Positions 10,695-21,177 of a stretch of DNA of 64,000 nucleotides are shown piece by piece. A program made the position numbers and the translations under genes. Each line of letters begins with the position of its first letter. Position 1 is the stretch's first letter. Source of the stretch: Erinaceus europaeus (taxonomy: Eukaryota; Chordata; Mammalia; Eulipotyphla; Erinaceidae); contig NC_080165.1 in assembly GCF_950295315.1 (NCBI RefSeq), positions 11,163,093 to 11,227,092 of the forward strand. Reading direction: 5' to 3'. A model generated the notes under the pieces. That model did not search any database. It saw nothing but the letters and a program-made list of their open reading frames with translations, and had not been told where the DNA came from.

Positions 10695-10970
10695 TTGTTA
10701 TTTTTGCCTCCAGGGTTATCACAGGGGTTCAAGTGCTGACACTAAGAATCCACTTCTCCTGATGGCCATTTCTTCCCATTTTATTGTATAGCTCAGGGAG
10801 AAATTGAGAGAGGAGGGGGAGATAGAGAGGGAGAGAGAAAGACACCTACAGACCTGCTTTGTTGCTTGTTAAGTGTCCTCTCTGTAGGTGGGGAGTTGGA
10901 GGGCTTGAACCTGGATCCTTGTGCTTCATACTATGTGTGCTTAACCAGGTGCATCACTGCCCGGCCACCC
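10695..10970 (-). mobile_element. Long-form SINE-B, inverted
   Basis: The 3' module complement (TTTGCCTCCAGGGTTATC) at about 10705-10755 is followed by purine arm, hairpin and head complement ending CATCACTGCCCGGCC. Confidence 0.88.
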
Positions 10971-11558
10971 CATAGCTGGTTCAGGAAGAACCCAGAATAG
11001 GACAGGGACATCCCAAAACAGCTGTTTAGACACAGAGGATGGTGGCAGACATGCGGCATCTTTCCTCATTCTGTCTTTGTGATTTGGGGGGGATTTATGG
11101 ACCCCTTTCTTCTTTGCTGATTGTCCTCTCAAATGGGGACCAGCCATCTGGAAAGATCCACTTCATCACTTGGTCAGGGGTAAAAAGAAGGGGATGTAGA
11201 CACTGCAGTAAGTCTAGATCTATTTCTCTGTCCACCTGCCTGCCTCCTTCCCTTTCGCTCACAACTCAGTCTTCCCTGCTCTGACTTTCTCCAGGGGAGT
11301 GTGAACACATCTTATTTCCAAAGAAGAGTGACTCTGCTCAGCATTCTCCTCCACAACTGCAGGCACTGTCAAACCCTGCCAGCTCACAGCAGGCTGGGAG
11401 ACCCAGGAGTTAGGTGACAAGATGACATTCGTGGTCTGGGCACCGGCCGCCTCCCCAGCCTGTTCTTTGAGGGAGCCCATCCCATCTTGATACAGGGATT
11501 GGCACCCTGTGTCTGAGACATTGCAGATGTGTTCATTTTGTCTGTCTTGCTTTCCCTG
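10971..11558. other. Single-copy stretch
   Basis: No gene or repeat recognised. The 117-codon minus-strand frame across 11259-11612 has no recognisable domain and runs into the adjacent SINE. Confidence 0.5.
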
Positions 11559-11569
11559 GCTTTGTCTTT

Positions 11570-11742
11570 GGGGTGGGGGAGATAGCATAACTGTTACACA
11601 GAAGGTTTTCATGCTTGAAGCATTGAAGTCCCAGGTTCAATCCCCAGCAGTCCTCCAAAATCAGAGGTGTGGAGTGCTCTGACAGAAACAAAAAACAAAC
11701 AAAAACAAAACAAAAAGCAAGCAAGCAAACAAAAAACTATTT
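11570..11742 (+). mobile_element. SINE-C with 11-bp TSD
   Basis: Head AGATAGCATAACTGTTACAC, B box AGGTTCAATCCCC, and the short arm ending GTGGAGTGCTCTGACA, then an AAAC-rich tail. GCTTTGTCTTT at 11559-11569 and 11743-11753 is a TSD. Confidence 0.9.
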
Positions 11743-11753
11743 GCTTTGTCTTT

Positions 11754-13149
11754 CAGAGGAGAAGAAACAGATGAACCAGATGGAAGCCGCCTCTTTCCAG
11801 TTCTCCAAATTGTAACAGTTGATAGAAAGTTCCAGAAATGTTACAGGGACAGTTGAATGGGGTAGAATCAGGAAACCAAACCACAGAGAGGAGGGGAATC
11901 AAAAGTAAATTTTCCTCAGGAGAAGTGGTTCTGTGGAACATCACAAAAGGAGGTGGTGGGGGCGTTGCTTTTGAGCAAGGCTGAAGTGGGTGGCAGATGT
12001 GGGCCTCTTGGTGGGAATCCCAGTCCCAGAGATGACTGGCCTCCAATCAGTAGTCCCAGAGAGAATTGGAAGAGATAGCAGTCTGCCTTCCACCCTGGAC
12101 ATCATGGCCGCCATGGAAACCAAGTTCTGTTGTGACCCCAGCAGGAGTTTGGGACTAGAAGCATACAAATGACATCACCCTGAGGAGGTGCTTCAGAGAA
12201 GAGAATGTAGAAAAAAACACAGGGGACTTTGAGCAGGCTGCTCTCTGGCTGCTGCTGCTTCTCCTGGCCGCAAGCATCTTGGCAGAGGTGTGCCAGGTTC
12301 CTTCATGGCTACTTCTCCTGGAAACTGAACACGTGTGACTCTGCCAGCCGATAAACTTTTAGACCCCTCTACAGCCATGCGCAACCATTACCAGAGCTGG
12401 TCATTGATTATCTTATGGGACTAAACTTTTGATAAGTATACTCAGACTTTATGGACCTAGCGTACTCTTAACCCTTGATGATAAGTGCTTATTTTGCCTT
12501 TTACCTATTTCACTCTAACAAACCTTGTATTGTTTAAACCAGTTCCCAGCTCCCGCTGTGAATGCTTTCACACACCGCAGCAGCCACCAAACCCTTTTTA
12601 AGTTAAATAACAGCAAAGTTCCAAATACATATGCTAAGTGAGCCAAGGAGAAATGAAGCCTATTCAGGGGACACGTGTCCCAGGTCCCTCCCACCACAGT
12701 GGACCACTGGGCTACACACCTGGCCCACAAAGCCTGCTCGTGGCTGTCTGTGGAGCCTCCAGAGGTTGGTTGGGGACAAGATGGCATGAGGGCTGGCAGG
12801 CTCTGGCTCACCTGCTGTGTGCTGAAGCTGTGGCCTTGACACTTGTGCCCGCTGGGCCGAGGCCAGGCAGCACTTGTTTGTGTGAGAAAGGAGCCCTGTG
12901 TGTTCAGAGAGAGATGGCATCCTGGGGGGAGGTAGACAGATTCAGACAGACTCAGGGAACAGAAGAATGAGACAGTAAGCTGTGGGGATGAGGTGACATC
13001 GTGGTGCTCAAAGCCAGGACAGTTTGCTCAACTCAAGAAATGGAAACTTTGGAACTGAGTTGGAAGTTTGAGAAGTCAGTGTGCCAGGGCCAGGCAGAAA
13101 TCTGCCATCAAAGGAGTGGCCCACCTCTCCCTCTCCTTTCCTCTCTCAC
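11754..13149. other. Unassigned 1.4-kb stretch, possibly an old retroelement in part
   Basis: No coding gene recognised. The block 12220-12600 has the feel of a dispersed element (ACTAAACTTTTGATAAGT, TCTAACAAACCTTGT), but I could not identify ends, a primer site or a partner copy in this window. An ATG in a strong context (GCCGCCATGG at 12106-12115) opens only 19 codons. Confidence 0.4.
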
Positions 13150-13535
13150 TTCTCTCCTCTCCTCTCCTCTCCTCTCCTCTCCTCTCCTCTCCTCTCCTCT
13201 CCTCTCCTCTCCTCTCCTCTCCTCTCCTCTCCTCTCCTCTCCTCTCTTCTCCTTCCCTCCCCTTTCCTTCCCTTCCCTTCTTTTCCCTTCCCTTCCCTCC
13301 CCTCTCCCTCTCATTTCTTACCCTCCCTTCTCCCCTTCCCCTCCTCTCCCTCTCCTCTCCTTTTTTCCTCTCCTCTTCTCTCCCTTCCCCTCTGTTCCTC
13401 TCTTCTCCCTTCCACTCATCTCTTCTCCCTTCCACTCCTCTCTTCTCACTTCCAGTCCACTCCATTCCACTCTCCTACACTCCCATTCACTCTCCTAACC
13501 CCCTCCCTCCTCCTCCCCTCCCCTCCCCTCTCATC
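13150..13535. repeat. (CTCCT)n and polypyrimidine tract
   Basis: An uninterrupted pyrimidine run of 163 bases (13150-13312) opens with about 19 units of CTCCT, then becomes CCTT/CCCTT, and continues with occasional purines to 13535. It is pyrimidine on the plus strand throughout. Overlapping frames of 150-170 codons are translations of this repeat. Confidence 0.97.
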
Positions 13536-13669
13536 TGAGTCTGTAGACTGTATCTATGCAAGATTTCTTTCCTTCCTCACAGGCCCGAGGTAGCTCTGAG
13601 TAGTCCTGGTGACAAAAAGATCACCTTCCAGCTAGGCGTGTGTGGCATGCTGACAAACCCCACTCCAAC

Positions 13670-13795
13670 AGCACCTCGGCCTCCAGCATAATTCAATTCT
13701 GGTCTATGTTGGTGCTGGGGATTGAACCTGGGACTTTTGGTGCTTCAGCCATGAGAGTCTCTATGCATAACCACTCCACTATCTTCTCTCCGCTG
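13670..13795 (-). mobile_element. SINE-C, inverted
   Basis: Arm complement, B-box complement GGGGATTGAACCTGGGA and head complement ending CCACTATCTTCTCTCC. Confidence 0.8.
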
Positions 13796-13952
13796 TTTTT
13801 GTCTTATTTGAACAAGAGAGGGACACACAGAGAAAAATATAGAGACCCAAGCATTGTTCAGCTCTGACTGTAGGGGATTGAATCTGAGAGCTCAGAGTCT
13901 CAGGCACGAGAGTCTTTTTTTGCAGAACCATTATGCTGTCTCCCCCCCCCCC
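13796..13952 (-). mobile_element. SINE-C, inverted, second copy
   Basis: Immediately next to the previous copy and in the same orientation: tail, purine arm, GGGGATTGAATCTGAGA and head complement AACCATTATGCTGTCTCC ending in a C13 run. One copy may have inserted at the boundary of the other. Confidence 0.75.
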
Positions 13953-15075
13953 CCATCAGCAATTCTTCAGGGAGGTGTCTGCTCAGGCCACATGATGAGG
14001 TGGAACCCTGAGCTCCCCTTCTCCTGCTGAGCAGGCAGGCTGGCCACGTTTTTAGCAGGTAGAGAAGTAGGTTTGGGGGTGGAACAGGTAGGTGGGGAAG
14101 TGGTGGGCAGGGCAGAATGAAAGCTGACTCTGACAAGGCACTTTGACCAGGGTCAGGATGGACGCCAGTCAGGAACAATGGTCTGGCCGAGGACTGCCGC
14201 CTGGCACAGCTGGTAGAGCAGGGCTGCATTCGGTGAGGACGGGACACCACGTGGCCAGGAGGGGGCTCAAGGGCCAGCAGGGTAGAAGAGAACAGAAGTA
14301 GCAGCATGGGCAGAAGGGAGCTTTGTGCTGTGGCCATGCTGGGTGTGACCCAGAGCCAGCACACCAGGCACTTTGGGCAGAGTGGTCCCTTCAGTGCTTG
14401 AGATGGGCCCTGAGGAAGAGGTCATGGGGGCGTTCCTGATGCAACAGGCCCGTGGGGACACAGAGCCATGACTGTGCATGGACACAGGAAGAGAGCAGCC
14501 AGGGAGAGACCTCAGGAGGAGCCGAAGCTGCCTGCACCTGTGCCCAGATTCCTGACCTCAGCCTCCAGACTTGAGGAAGGGAGTGGCTGTCATCTCTGCC
14601 CCACCTGTCTGCGGCATTTGTCTCTGTTGCTGGATGGAGCCCTCTAATGTGTGTAGAGGGATAGTTACTGACCAAGAAGCAGAACTAGGATTCAGAGGGA
14701 AGCCTGCCAATGCCCACCCTTGCTGATGAGTCAGAGAGGAGTGAGCCAGGATGTGTGTGTGTGTGTGTGTGAGTGTGTGAGTGTGTGTGTGTGTGTGTGT
14801 ACACGCGGGCATGCCAGAGAGAGCAAGGAGCTGAGGACAAAGAAGAGGAGAGGCTGCACTGTAGTAGGTACTGCAGATGATGGGGTTGGGGTCATGGAGA
14901 AGGTGAGCTGGGTGGGGTGGGCAGGATGGTGGGGCTGTCATGGAGCTGATGTTACAGACCTGCTATGGAGAGCGTGGGGCCATCTTGAAGCAGGAAGGGG
15001 TTAACATGAGGCAGACCGGGTTGGAAAAATCAGTGGAGGAAGCAGATTTAAAACACACACATTAAAAAGCACGTT
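13953..15075. other. Single-copy stretch with (TG)n at 14752-14801
   Basis: A 1.1-kb GC-moderate stretch without recognised repeats except an interrupted TG run. Minus-strand frames of 94-154 codons overlap it but show no domain and no splice-like support. I do not call a gene. Confidence 0.5.
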
Positions 15076-15903
15076 TCTCATACTCTACCACCTGAGGAAG
15101 ATGGGTCCTGAGATGAGTGCAGCCTGGAATGTTCCCAGGTGTGACCAGAGAATGTGAGCTCAGACCAATAGGGATGCAGAGGTTACACAGGCTCCTGTGC
15201 TGAATATGGGCCCCAGCTCAGATCAATGGGGTTTACACAGTTAACTGTATTTACATACTTTCCCCATATTTGGGAGCTACTCCCTTCCCTGATCCAGCTT
15301 TCTAGTCCTTTTTCCAATTATGACACCATCTCCCCAGACAATAACTTGGGTCCACCTGCATGTTAGCTGTCAGATTAAGGCAAAAACTAGTTTAGCCCTG
15401 GGCTCCTTGGAATATACCTAGAATAGACCTACTAGCTTTTTTCAAAGTGAAGACCCCCAAATCTTCATCTGCAATATTCTTGCCTTTAGGTTCTTGATTG
15501 GTCAACAAGTTGTTCTGCTTTACACCTTAACTCTATTTCAGCCACCAGGTTCCAGATGCTGACATGATGCCAGCCTGATTTCCCTGGGTAGACAATCCCA
15601 CCAGTGTGTCCTGGAGCCCCACTTCCTTAGGGCCCCACCCCACTAGGGAAAAAGAGAGACAGGCTGGGAGTATGGATTGACCTGTCAACACCCATGTTCA
15701 GTGGGGAAGCAATTACAGAAGCCAGACCTTCCACTTTCTGCATCCCACAATGACCCTGGGTTCATACTCCCAGAGGGATAAAGAACAGGAAAGCTGTCAG
15801 GGGAAAAGGTAGGATATGGAGCTCTGGTGATGGGAACTGTGTAGAATTGTATCCCTCTTATCCTATGGTCTTGTTACTATTTCCATTTTATAAATAAAAA
15901 CAA
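15076..15903 (+). mobile_element. L1 type 2, 3' UTR with tail
   Basis: A sense-strand type 2 UTR starting in the CTACCACCTGAGGAAGATGG block and running through CAGCCACCAGGTTCCAGATG and GGCTGGGAGTATGGATTGAC to the tail (TATCCTATGGTCTTGTTAC ... TAAATAAAAA). It is 5'-truncated and carries no ORF2. Confidence 0.9.
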
Positions 15904-16124
15904 AAAACACATTGCCTAGGAAGTGACAAAGTGACCAGAACCTTGGATTTCAAAGCTCAAGATCTAGGGAGCTGGATTGTGGTACATTCACATGAGCTCA
16001 CATGCTGCCATGTGCCAGGACCTGGTTTGAGCCCCGGCTCCCCACCTGCAGGGGAGAAGCTTCACAAGCCATGAAGCAGGTCTACAGATGTCTCTCTTTC
16101 TCTCTCTCTCCCTCCTGCCCTCTC

Positions 16125-16167
16125 TTCCTTCCTTCCTTCCTTCCTTCCTTCCTTCCTTCCTTCCTTC

Positions 16168-16214
<47 letters not shown>

Positions 16215-16216
16215 TT
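16125..16216. repeat. (CCTT)n(CTTT)n microsatellite inside a SINE arm
   Basis: About 92 bases with a sharp switch from CCTT units to CTTT units. It lies within the CT arm of the host SINE-B. Confidence 0.97.
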
Positions 16217-16546
16217 TTTGCCTGCAGGGTTATTGCTGGGGCTCAGTGCCTGCACCACACACCCACTGCTCCTGGAGGCCATTTTACCCATTTTGTTGCC
16301 CTTGTTGTCATTATTATCATCATTATTATTATCACTGCTGTTATTGAATAGAACAGACAAAAATCGAGAGAGGAGGAGAAGACAGATAGGAGGAAAGAAA
16401 GACAGACACCTGCAGACCTACTTCACTGCCTGTGAAGCGACCCCCCTGCAGGTGGGGAGCCAGGGCCTCAAACCGGGATCCTTATGCTGGTCCTTGTGCT
16501 TTGTGCCACATGCACTAAACCCACTGTGCTACTGCCTTAACACCCC
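16217..16546 (-). mobile_element. Long-form SINE-A, inverted, nested
   Basis: 3' module complement (TGCCTGCAGGGTTATTGC ... CTCCTGGAGGCCATTTT), ATTATT-rich linker, purine arm, hairpin, and head complement ending CCACTGTGCTACTGCC. It sits inside the SINE-B spanning 15964-16720, so it is the younger insertion. Confidence 0.88.
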
Positions 16547-16720
16547 CCTCTCCCTTTCTATCTCCTGTCCCCTCTTAACTTCTCTTTGTCTTATCAAATA
16601 AAATAGAAGGAAAAAGAAAAAAAAATGTCCACTAAGATTATTGGATTCATCACACAGGTACTGAGCCCCAAGGATATCCATGATGACAATATAAAAATTA
16701 AAGATAGATAAATAAATAAA

Positions 16721-16800
16721 AGCATGAGGTCTCAAGTTCAATCCCTGAGATCATGCATGCTACAGTAATTCTATGGTTCTCTCGTGATAATAAATAAAAT
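16721..16800 (+). mobile_element. SINE-C/D 3' fragment
   Basis: A B-box-like CTCAAGTTCAATCCCTGAGA plus an AATAAATAAAAT tail. The head is missing. Confidence 0.55.
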
Positions 16801-16969
16801 ATAAAAACTATGCATATAACACACATAACAACCCTTACTCACACACACATGTGTACATCACAACATGCCTGCAATACCCCACATACGCACCAGGCACAAC
16901 CACACAAACCACATGTTTGCACACGTCCACTCTCACCTACATACACACCACAGTGCAGACGTGCAGGCT

Positions 16970-17190
16970 GGGGGCCAGCTGGAGGCATACCTAGTTGAGT
17001 GCACTCATGACAGGGCACAAGGACCCGGGTTTAAACCCCCTGGCTCCCACCTGCAGAAAGAAAGCTTCACAAGTGGTGAAGCAGGGCTGCAGGTGTCTCT
17101 CTGTCTCTCTCCCTCTCTAGCTACTGTTCTCCTCTCAATTTCTCTCTGTCTCTATCCAGTAATAAATAAAAAAGGATTCTTTCCACATTA
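16970..17190 (+). mobile_element. SINE-B
   Basis: GGGGGCCAGCTGGAGGCATA head, a B box with GGGTTTAAACCC, hairpin remnant, CT arm and AATAAATAAAAA tail. A (CA)-rich stretch precedes it at 16810-16965. Confidence 0.85.
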
Positions 17191-17207
17191 AAAAATATCT
17201 ATACAGA

Positions 17208-17262
<55 letters not shown>
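17208..17262. repeat. (AC)n microsatellite
   Basis: A pure AC run of about 55 bases just downstream of a SINE tail. Confidence 0.98.
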
Positions 17263-17263
<1 letters not shown>

Positions 17264-17830
17264 TTTGCTTTGAGTTGAGCTTGAGGCTTCTAGGCCTGAG
17301 CACCTCTGTCAGAGTTGACTCCTGGGGCAAGGGGTGATGGGGGACAGAAGTCTGGAATTCTCTGGAGTGTTTGGATGAAACTGGGTCCCTAAGGCCTATT
17401 GTGTCTTACTTGCAGCTTCCTGGGAACAAAACCGGTTTTGATTTGTTTTCTTGTCTCTGCCAAGTCATTGGAGCATGGCCGCCCTCCTGCTCAGACTCAG
17501 AGGTTCCGCCTTCAGAGTCTGTGTTGCTCACTGGTTTGCTCTGCACTTCACTTTCAAGTGTGGGAGCTATCCAAGGATGCGGTTGAAGGTCAGGAGCTGA
17601 TTCACATAGGACTTGGACAGGCAATCTGCCTTGTGCCTGGCCTGAACTGGTGTGAGCCTGCAGTGTAGCTAAGCCCCAAATGTGGATTCATGGTATCTTA
17701 TGCCTTTAAAAACATATAGCTGCCATTAGCTAACTTCACCTAGCGACACATCGCCAACACTGCTAGGATGCCAGCAGGAAGGGGCCAGGATTCCCAGTGT
17801 CCAACACAGACTGGCACTTGTGGAGGGGCT
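17263..17830. other. Single-copy stretch
   Basis: No gene or repeat recognised. Three short overlapping frames lack motifs. Confidence 0.5.
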
Positions 17831-17997
17831 GGAGGGGCTGGGTGGTGCCCCCCCCCCCGGTTGAGTGCACATGTTACAGTGTGTAAGGACCTGGGTTCAA
17901 GCACTTGGTTCTTACCTGCAGGGGGAAATCTTTAGGAGCAGTGAAGCAGGGCTGCAGGGGTCTGTCTCTTTTATTCTCTCTCTCTTTTTCTTTTTGT

Positions 17998-18141
17998 AAG
18001 TATTTTATCTATTAGTGAGAAAGATAGGAGAAGAGGGGCCAGGTGGTGGTTCACCTGGTTGAGTGTACATATTACAGTGCACAGGGATGCAGGTTCCCAC
18101 CTGCAGGAGGAAAGCCTCATGAGTGGTGAAGCAAGGCTGCA

Positions 18142-18176
<35 letters not shown>

Positions 18177-18366
18177 TTCCCCATCTCCTTCAATTTCTCT
18201 CTGTTTCTATCCAATGATAAATAAATAAAATTTTTAAAAAAGATAGGTAGAAGGAGGTAGAGAAAGAACCAGACATCACTTTGGTACACGTGTTGCCAGG
18301 GTTCGAACTCAGGACCTCCTGCTTGAAAGTCTAATGCTTTCTCCACTGTGCCACCTCCTGGACCAC
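17998..18366 (-). mobile_element. SINE-D, inverted, second level of the nest
   Basis: Tail at 17998-18035 (ATTAGTGAGAAAGATAGGAG). The remainder is at 18241-18366 (AGAACCAGACATCACTTTGG to the head complement ending CCACCTCCTGGACCAC). It is itself split by a SINE-B. Confidence 0.82.
18036..18240 (+). mobile_element. SINE-B, innermost of the nest
   Basis: Complete head-to-tail SINE-B (GGGCCAGGTGGTGGTTCACC to ATAAATAAAATTTTTAAAAA) with an embedded pure CT run near 18145-18172. AAAGATAGG on both sides is the probable TSD within the SINE-D. Confidence 0.88.
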
Positions 18367-18455
18367 TGTCTCTTTCACTCTCAAGCTTCCCCTTTCTCTC
18401 AATTTCTGGCTGTTTCTAGCCAATAAATAAATAAATAAATAAATATAATAAAAAA

Positions 18456-18631
18456 GTATTTGTGGAGCAGTGAGTCAGTCAAGGGGCTCAAGTGCGGTCC
18501 TTCCCACCCCTAAAAGGGTACAAAGTACTCAGCACCACTTGGAATAGATGTGAATCAGCTTGATAATCACCCCCCCCACACACACACACCTTGGAAACAC
18601 ACAGATTTTTTTTTGCAATTAGCTCCAATTT
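18456..18631. other. Unassigned short stretch
   Basis: Contains a C run and short (CA)n near 18570-18590 and an A/T-rich end leading into L1. Nothing else recognised. Confidence 0.4.
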
Positions 18632-18893
18632 TATTTTTATTTATTTATTTTTATTGATTTGATAGTGATTGACAAGACCGTAGGATAAGAGGGATACAAT
18701 TCCACATAATTCCCACCACCAGAGCTCTGTATCCCACCCCCTCCCTTCAAAGCTTTCCTATTCTTTATCCCTCTGGGAGTATGGACCGAGGATCATTATG
18801 GGATGCAGAAGGTGCAAGGTTTAACTTCTGTAATTGCTTCTCCACTGAACATGGGTGTTGGCAGGTCGATCCATACTCCCAGCCTGTCTCTAA
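18632..18893 (-). mobile_element. L1 type 2 3' end, inverted, truncated
   Basis: Tail complement (GACAAGACCGTAGGATAAGA), CCCACCACCAGAGCTCTG, and UTR to the CCATACTCCCAGCCTGTCTC block, where it stops. Confidence 0.88.
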
Positions 18894-19084
18894 GAGATGC
18901 TATTTTGAAACCAGGAAAGGATGAAAATCTACAGTGAGTGCTGTTAGTTAACATGGGGAGATGTTCTTTTGTATTTCAGGTGGGTGTGATGTCAATGAAA
19001 AGTCTGTTTTTGTTGGTGGTGGGTGTACACCTACCTGGTATAACTGTTCTTTGGAGTTGACCCAGTAAAATTCTGATGAAAATT

Positions 19085-19545
19085 TATTGGTTGAAAACTG
19101 GAAGTAACCCAGATGTCCAACAACAGATGAATGGTTGAGTAAGTTGTGGTCTATATACATAATGGAATACTACTCAGCTATTAAAAATGGTGAATTCACC
19201 TTCTTCACCTCCTCTTGGATGGAGCTTGAAAGAATCATGTAAAGTGAGATAAATCAGAAAGAGAAGGAAGAATATGGGATAATCTCACTTATGGACAGAA
19301 ATTGAAAAGTAAGAACAGAAGGGAAAACACTAAGCAGAACTCGGACTGGAGTTAGTGTACTGCACCAAAATAAAAGACTCTGGAGGCAGGGAGGGTTCAG
19401 GTCCTGGGACATGATGTCAGAGGAGGACCTCGAGGGGGTTAGATATTCCTGCGGAAAATTGAGAAATGTTACATATGTACAAACTATTGTGCCTTACTGT
19501 CGACCACTAATTCCTTCAATAAAGAAAAAATATATTGAAAAAAAA
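19085..19545 (+). mobile_element. L1 type 1: ORF2 C-terminal end and 3' UTR
   Basis: The sequence from about 19105 (CAGATGTCCAACAACAGATG, TGGAATACTACTCAGC) is the classic end of mammalian L1 ORF2. It is followed by the type 1 UTR (CTGCACCAAAATAAAAGACT) and an AATAAAG signal with A-tail at about 19518-19545. The frame is broken and there is no intact protein. The 190 bases upstream (18894-19084) may belong to the same L1 but I cannot confirm it. Confidence 0.88.
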
Positions 19546-19789
19546 AGAAAGAAAAATTTCTGGCTGAGTCTTGGTCCAAGTCCAGTTCATGACACAGATT
19601 TCCCCTCCACGGAAAGGTATTTGCAATGAAGCAGTTGTCCCCCCTTTTAAGGAGAAAATCTTGATAGTAGTAACATGGAGGTGTTAAAATAGAAGTCAGA
19701 ATGAGTCACTAGCAAACTGTTTCTGACTATACAGAAAGAATTGTTCAATCCTTTTTTAAAAGAAAGAAAGAAAGGAATAGAATAATTGC

Positions 19790-19900
19790 CCCGAGAAGTA
19801 GCATATCTGGTAGAGCACACATATTGCCATATGCAAGGACTTGGGTTCAAGCCCCTGGTCCCCACCTGCAGTGGGGGAGCTTCACGAATGGCGGAATGCT
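19790..19900 (+). mobile_element. SINE-B 5' fragment
   Basis: Head (AGAAGTAGCATATCTGGTAG), B box (TTGGGTTCAAGCCCCTGG) and hairpin, ending before the CT arm. Confidence 0.7.
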
Positions 19901-20455
19901 AACCTGTATTAGTTAAGATCTCTTTGTTCCATACAAGCAGTGCTGACTTCCACAGGAAGTGAGGTGCAGAAGTGAAGGAAGAGAGGGAGCTGTGACCATG
20001 AGGTGGTTGTGAGGCTTGTCCCTATGACCTCCCACGGGTAGATGAGAAAGAAGCTGGTCTCCCATAGAGGAAGGAGGGGCCAGCGGCTCCAACTGGAAGC
20101 TACCAGAAAACAAGCAGGTCCATGGGAGTGGACAGGCACTTGCCTTCACAGAGGACACTCGTCTACATGGTCGTCCGATAGGTCTTCAGAACCACCTTCT
20201 CCCCACCCCCCACCCCCACACACTACTCGTTCTAGAACGGATGTTGGGGAGGGGAGAGCCCATATAAGTGAGTCATGGCCCAGGAAAAAGTATCCCTTCT
20301 AGAAGTGCAGAGAGCAAGGCAACATCCCAGCAGCTCAACAAAGGGCCATTCATGGGGAACAGGTGTGTGGCATTTGCATTAAGCTTGGAGGTCTGTTAAT
20401 AACCGGGTCCCCAAGCATTCCGACCTGCCTATCAAACAAACCCAGCAAGTCCTAT

Positions 20456-20503
<48 letters not shown>

Positions 20504-21009
20504 AGTATTTCTGTTTGACAGTGAGTCCTATTTTGAGGCCAGAAAAGAGCTGCCTAGGCTCTAGTTTCTACTCCTTCTTGGTAACCACTGCAGAAGCTAG
20601 AGTGTATGGAACAGTGGGTCGTGTTAACATACTAAATGCACTCACACAAACACCCCGTCACTCAGCTGGCATCCAAAAATCAAATAATGCTAAGGCATCT
20701 AGGCCAACAGGTCACAGTGTCGTGGGAACCCTGGAGTATGCTGGACGTAAGTGATTGATGTAATCTAAATACATTTGTATTAGTGATTTAGCTGGTTTAC
20801 AGAATGTTAGGATTTCAGGAGTCTGTGTTCACATCCACATATATCCTGCTCCACCCTGCTCCCTAAAGCAGGGCTTCCTGGGGTCCCACAGTGCTGGCTG
20901 TTTCTGCCCACTGGAATGCACAGAACCCCAGCATTCTGAGCAACATCAAGCCACTAGTAGTTTGGCTTTGTAGTTTTGATGTTTTGGGCACTAGGTTTGG
21001 GTTTTTGCT
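19901..21009. other. Single-copy stretch with (AC)n at 20458-20502
   Basis: A 1.1-kb stretch with one pure AC run of about 45 bases. No gene is supported. Confidence 0.5.
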
Positions 21010-21162
21010 GATACTAGTTTTTTTTTTTTTCTCACTCTCCCCCCCCCCCCCCCCCAGCACTGCTCAGTTCTGGCTTATGGTGGTGCTGGGATTGAATCTG
21101 GAACCTTTGGTGCCTCAGGCATGAAAGGCTTTTGCATAACCATTATGCTATCTCCCCAGCCC
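21010..21162 (-). mobile_element. SINE-C, inverted
   Basis: Poly-T tail, a C18 run, then CAGCACTGCTCAGTTCTGGC and head complement AACCATTATGCTATCTCCCC. The long C run in the arm is unusual and probably polymorphic. Confidence 0.88.
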
Positions 21163-21177
21163 ACTGTTTCTTTCTTT

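Larger units (their letters stand above)
15964..16720 (+). mobile_element. Long-form SINE-B, split by a later SINE-A
   Basis: Head and body at 15964-16216 end in an expanded (CCTT)n(CTTT)n arm. After the inserted SINE-A (16217-16546) the CT arm resumes (CTTAACTTCTCTTTGTC) and ends with the 3' module (ATTGGATTCATCACACAGG ... CCCCAAGGATATCC). Confidence 0.78.
17831..18455 (+). mobile_element. SINE-B, outermost of a three-level nest
   Basis: Head (with a C12 run) and body at 17831-17997. The CT arm resumes at about 18367 (TGTCTCTTTCACTCTC) and ends with an (AATA)n tail at 18455. The repeated arm sequence CTGTCTCTTT beside both breaks looks like the TSD of the inserted SINE-D. Confidence 0.82.

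Noticed and set aside
12106..12115. YY1-type CCGCCATGG site
   Set aside because: A single short motif match without supporting context.
12090..12172. ATG in a strong context (GCCGCCATGG) as a possible coding start
   Set aside because: Opens only 19 codons before a stop and no splice donor is convincing.
13001..13593. Overlapping 130-170-codon open frames on both strands
   Set aside because: They are translations of the (CTCCT)n polypyrimidine tract; composition is only Ser/Leu/Pro or Arg/Glu/Gly.
16002..16601. 199-codon plus-strand frame
   Set aside because: Made of a SINE-B, its pyrimidine expansion and a nested inverted SINE-A.
18632..19545. A third twin-primed L1 (minus L1 followed by plus L1)
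   Set aside because: The minus part is a type 2 UTR and the plus part is a type 1 ORF2/UTR, so they are different subfamilies and two insertions.
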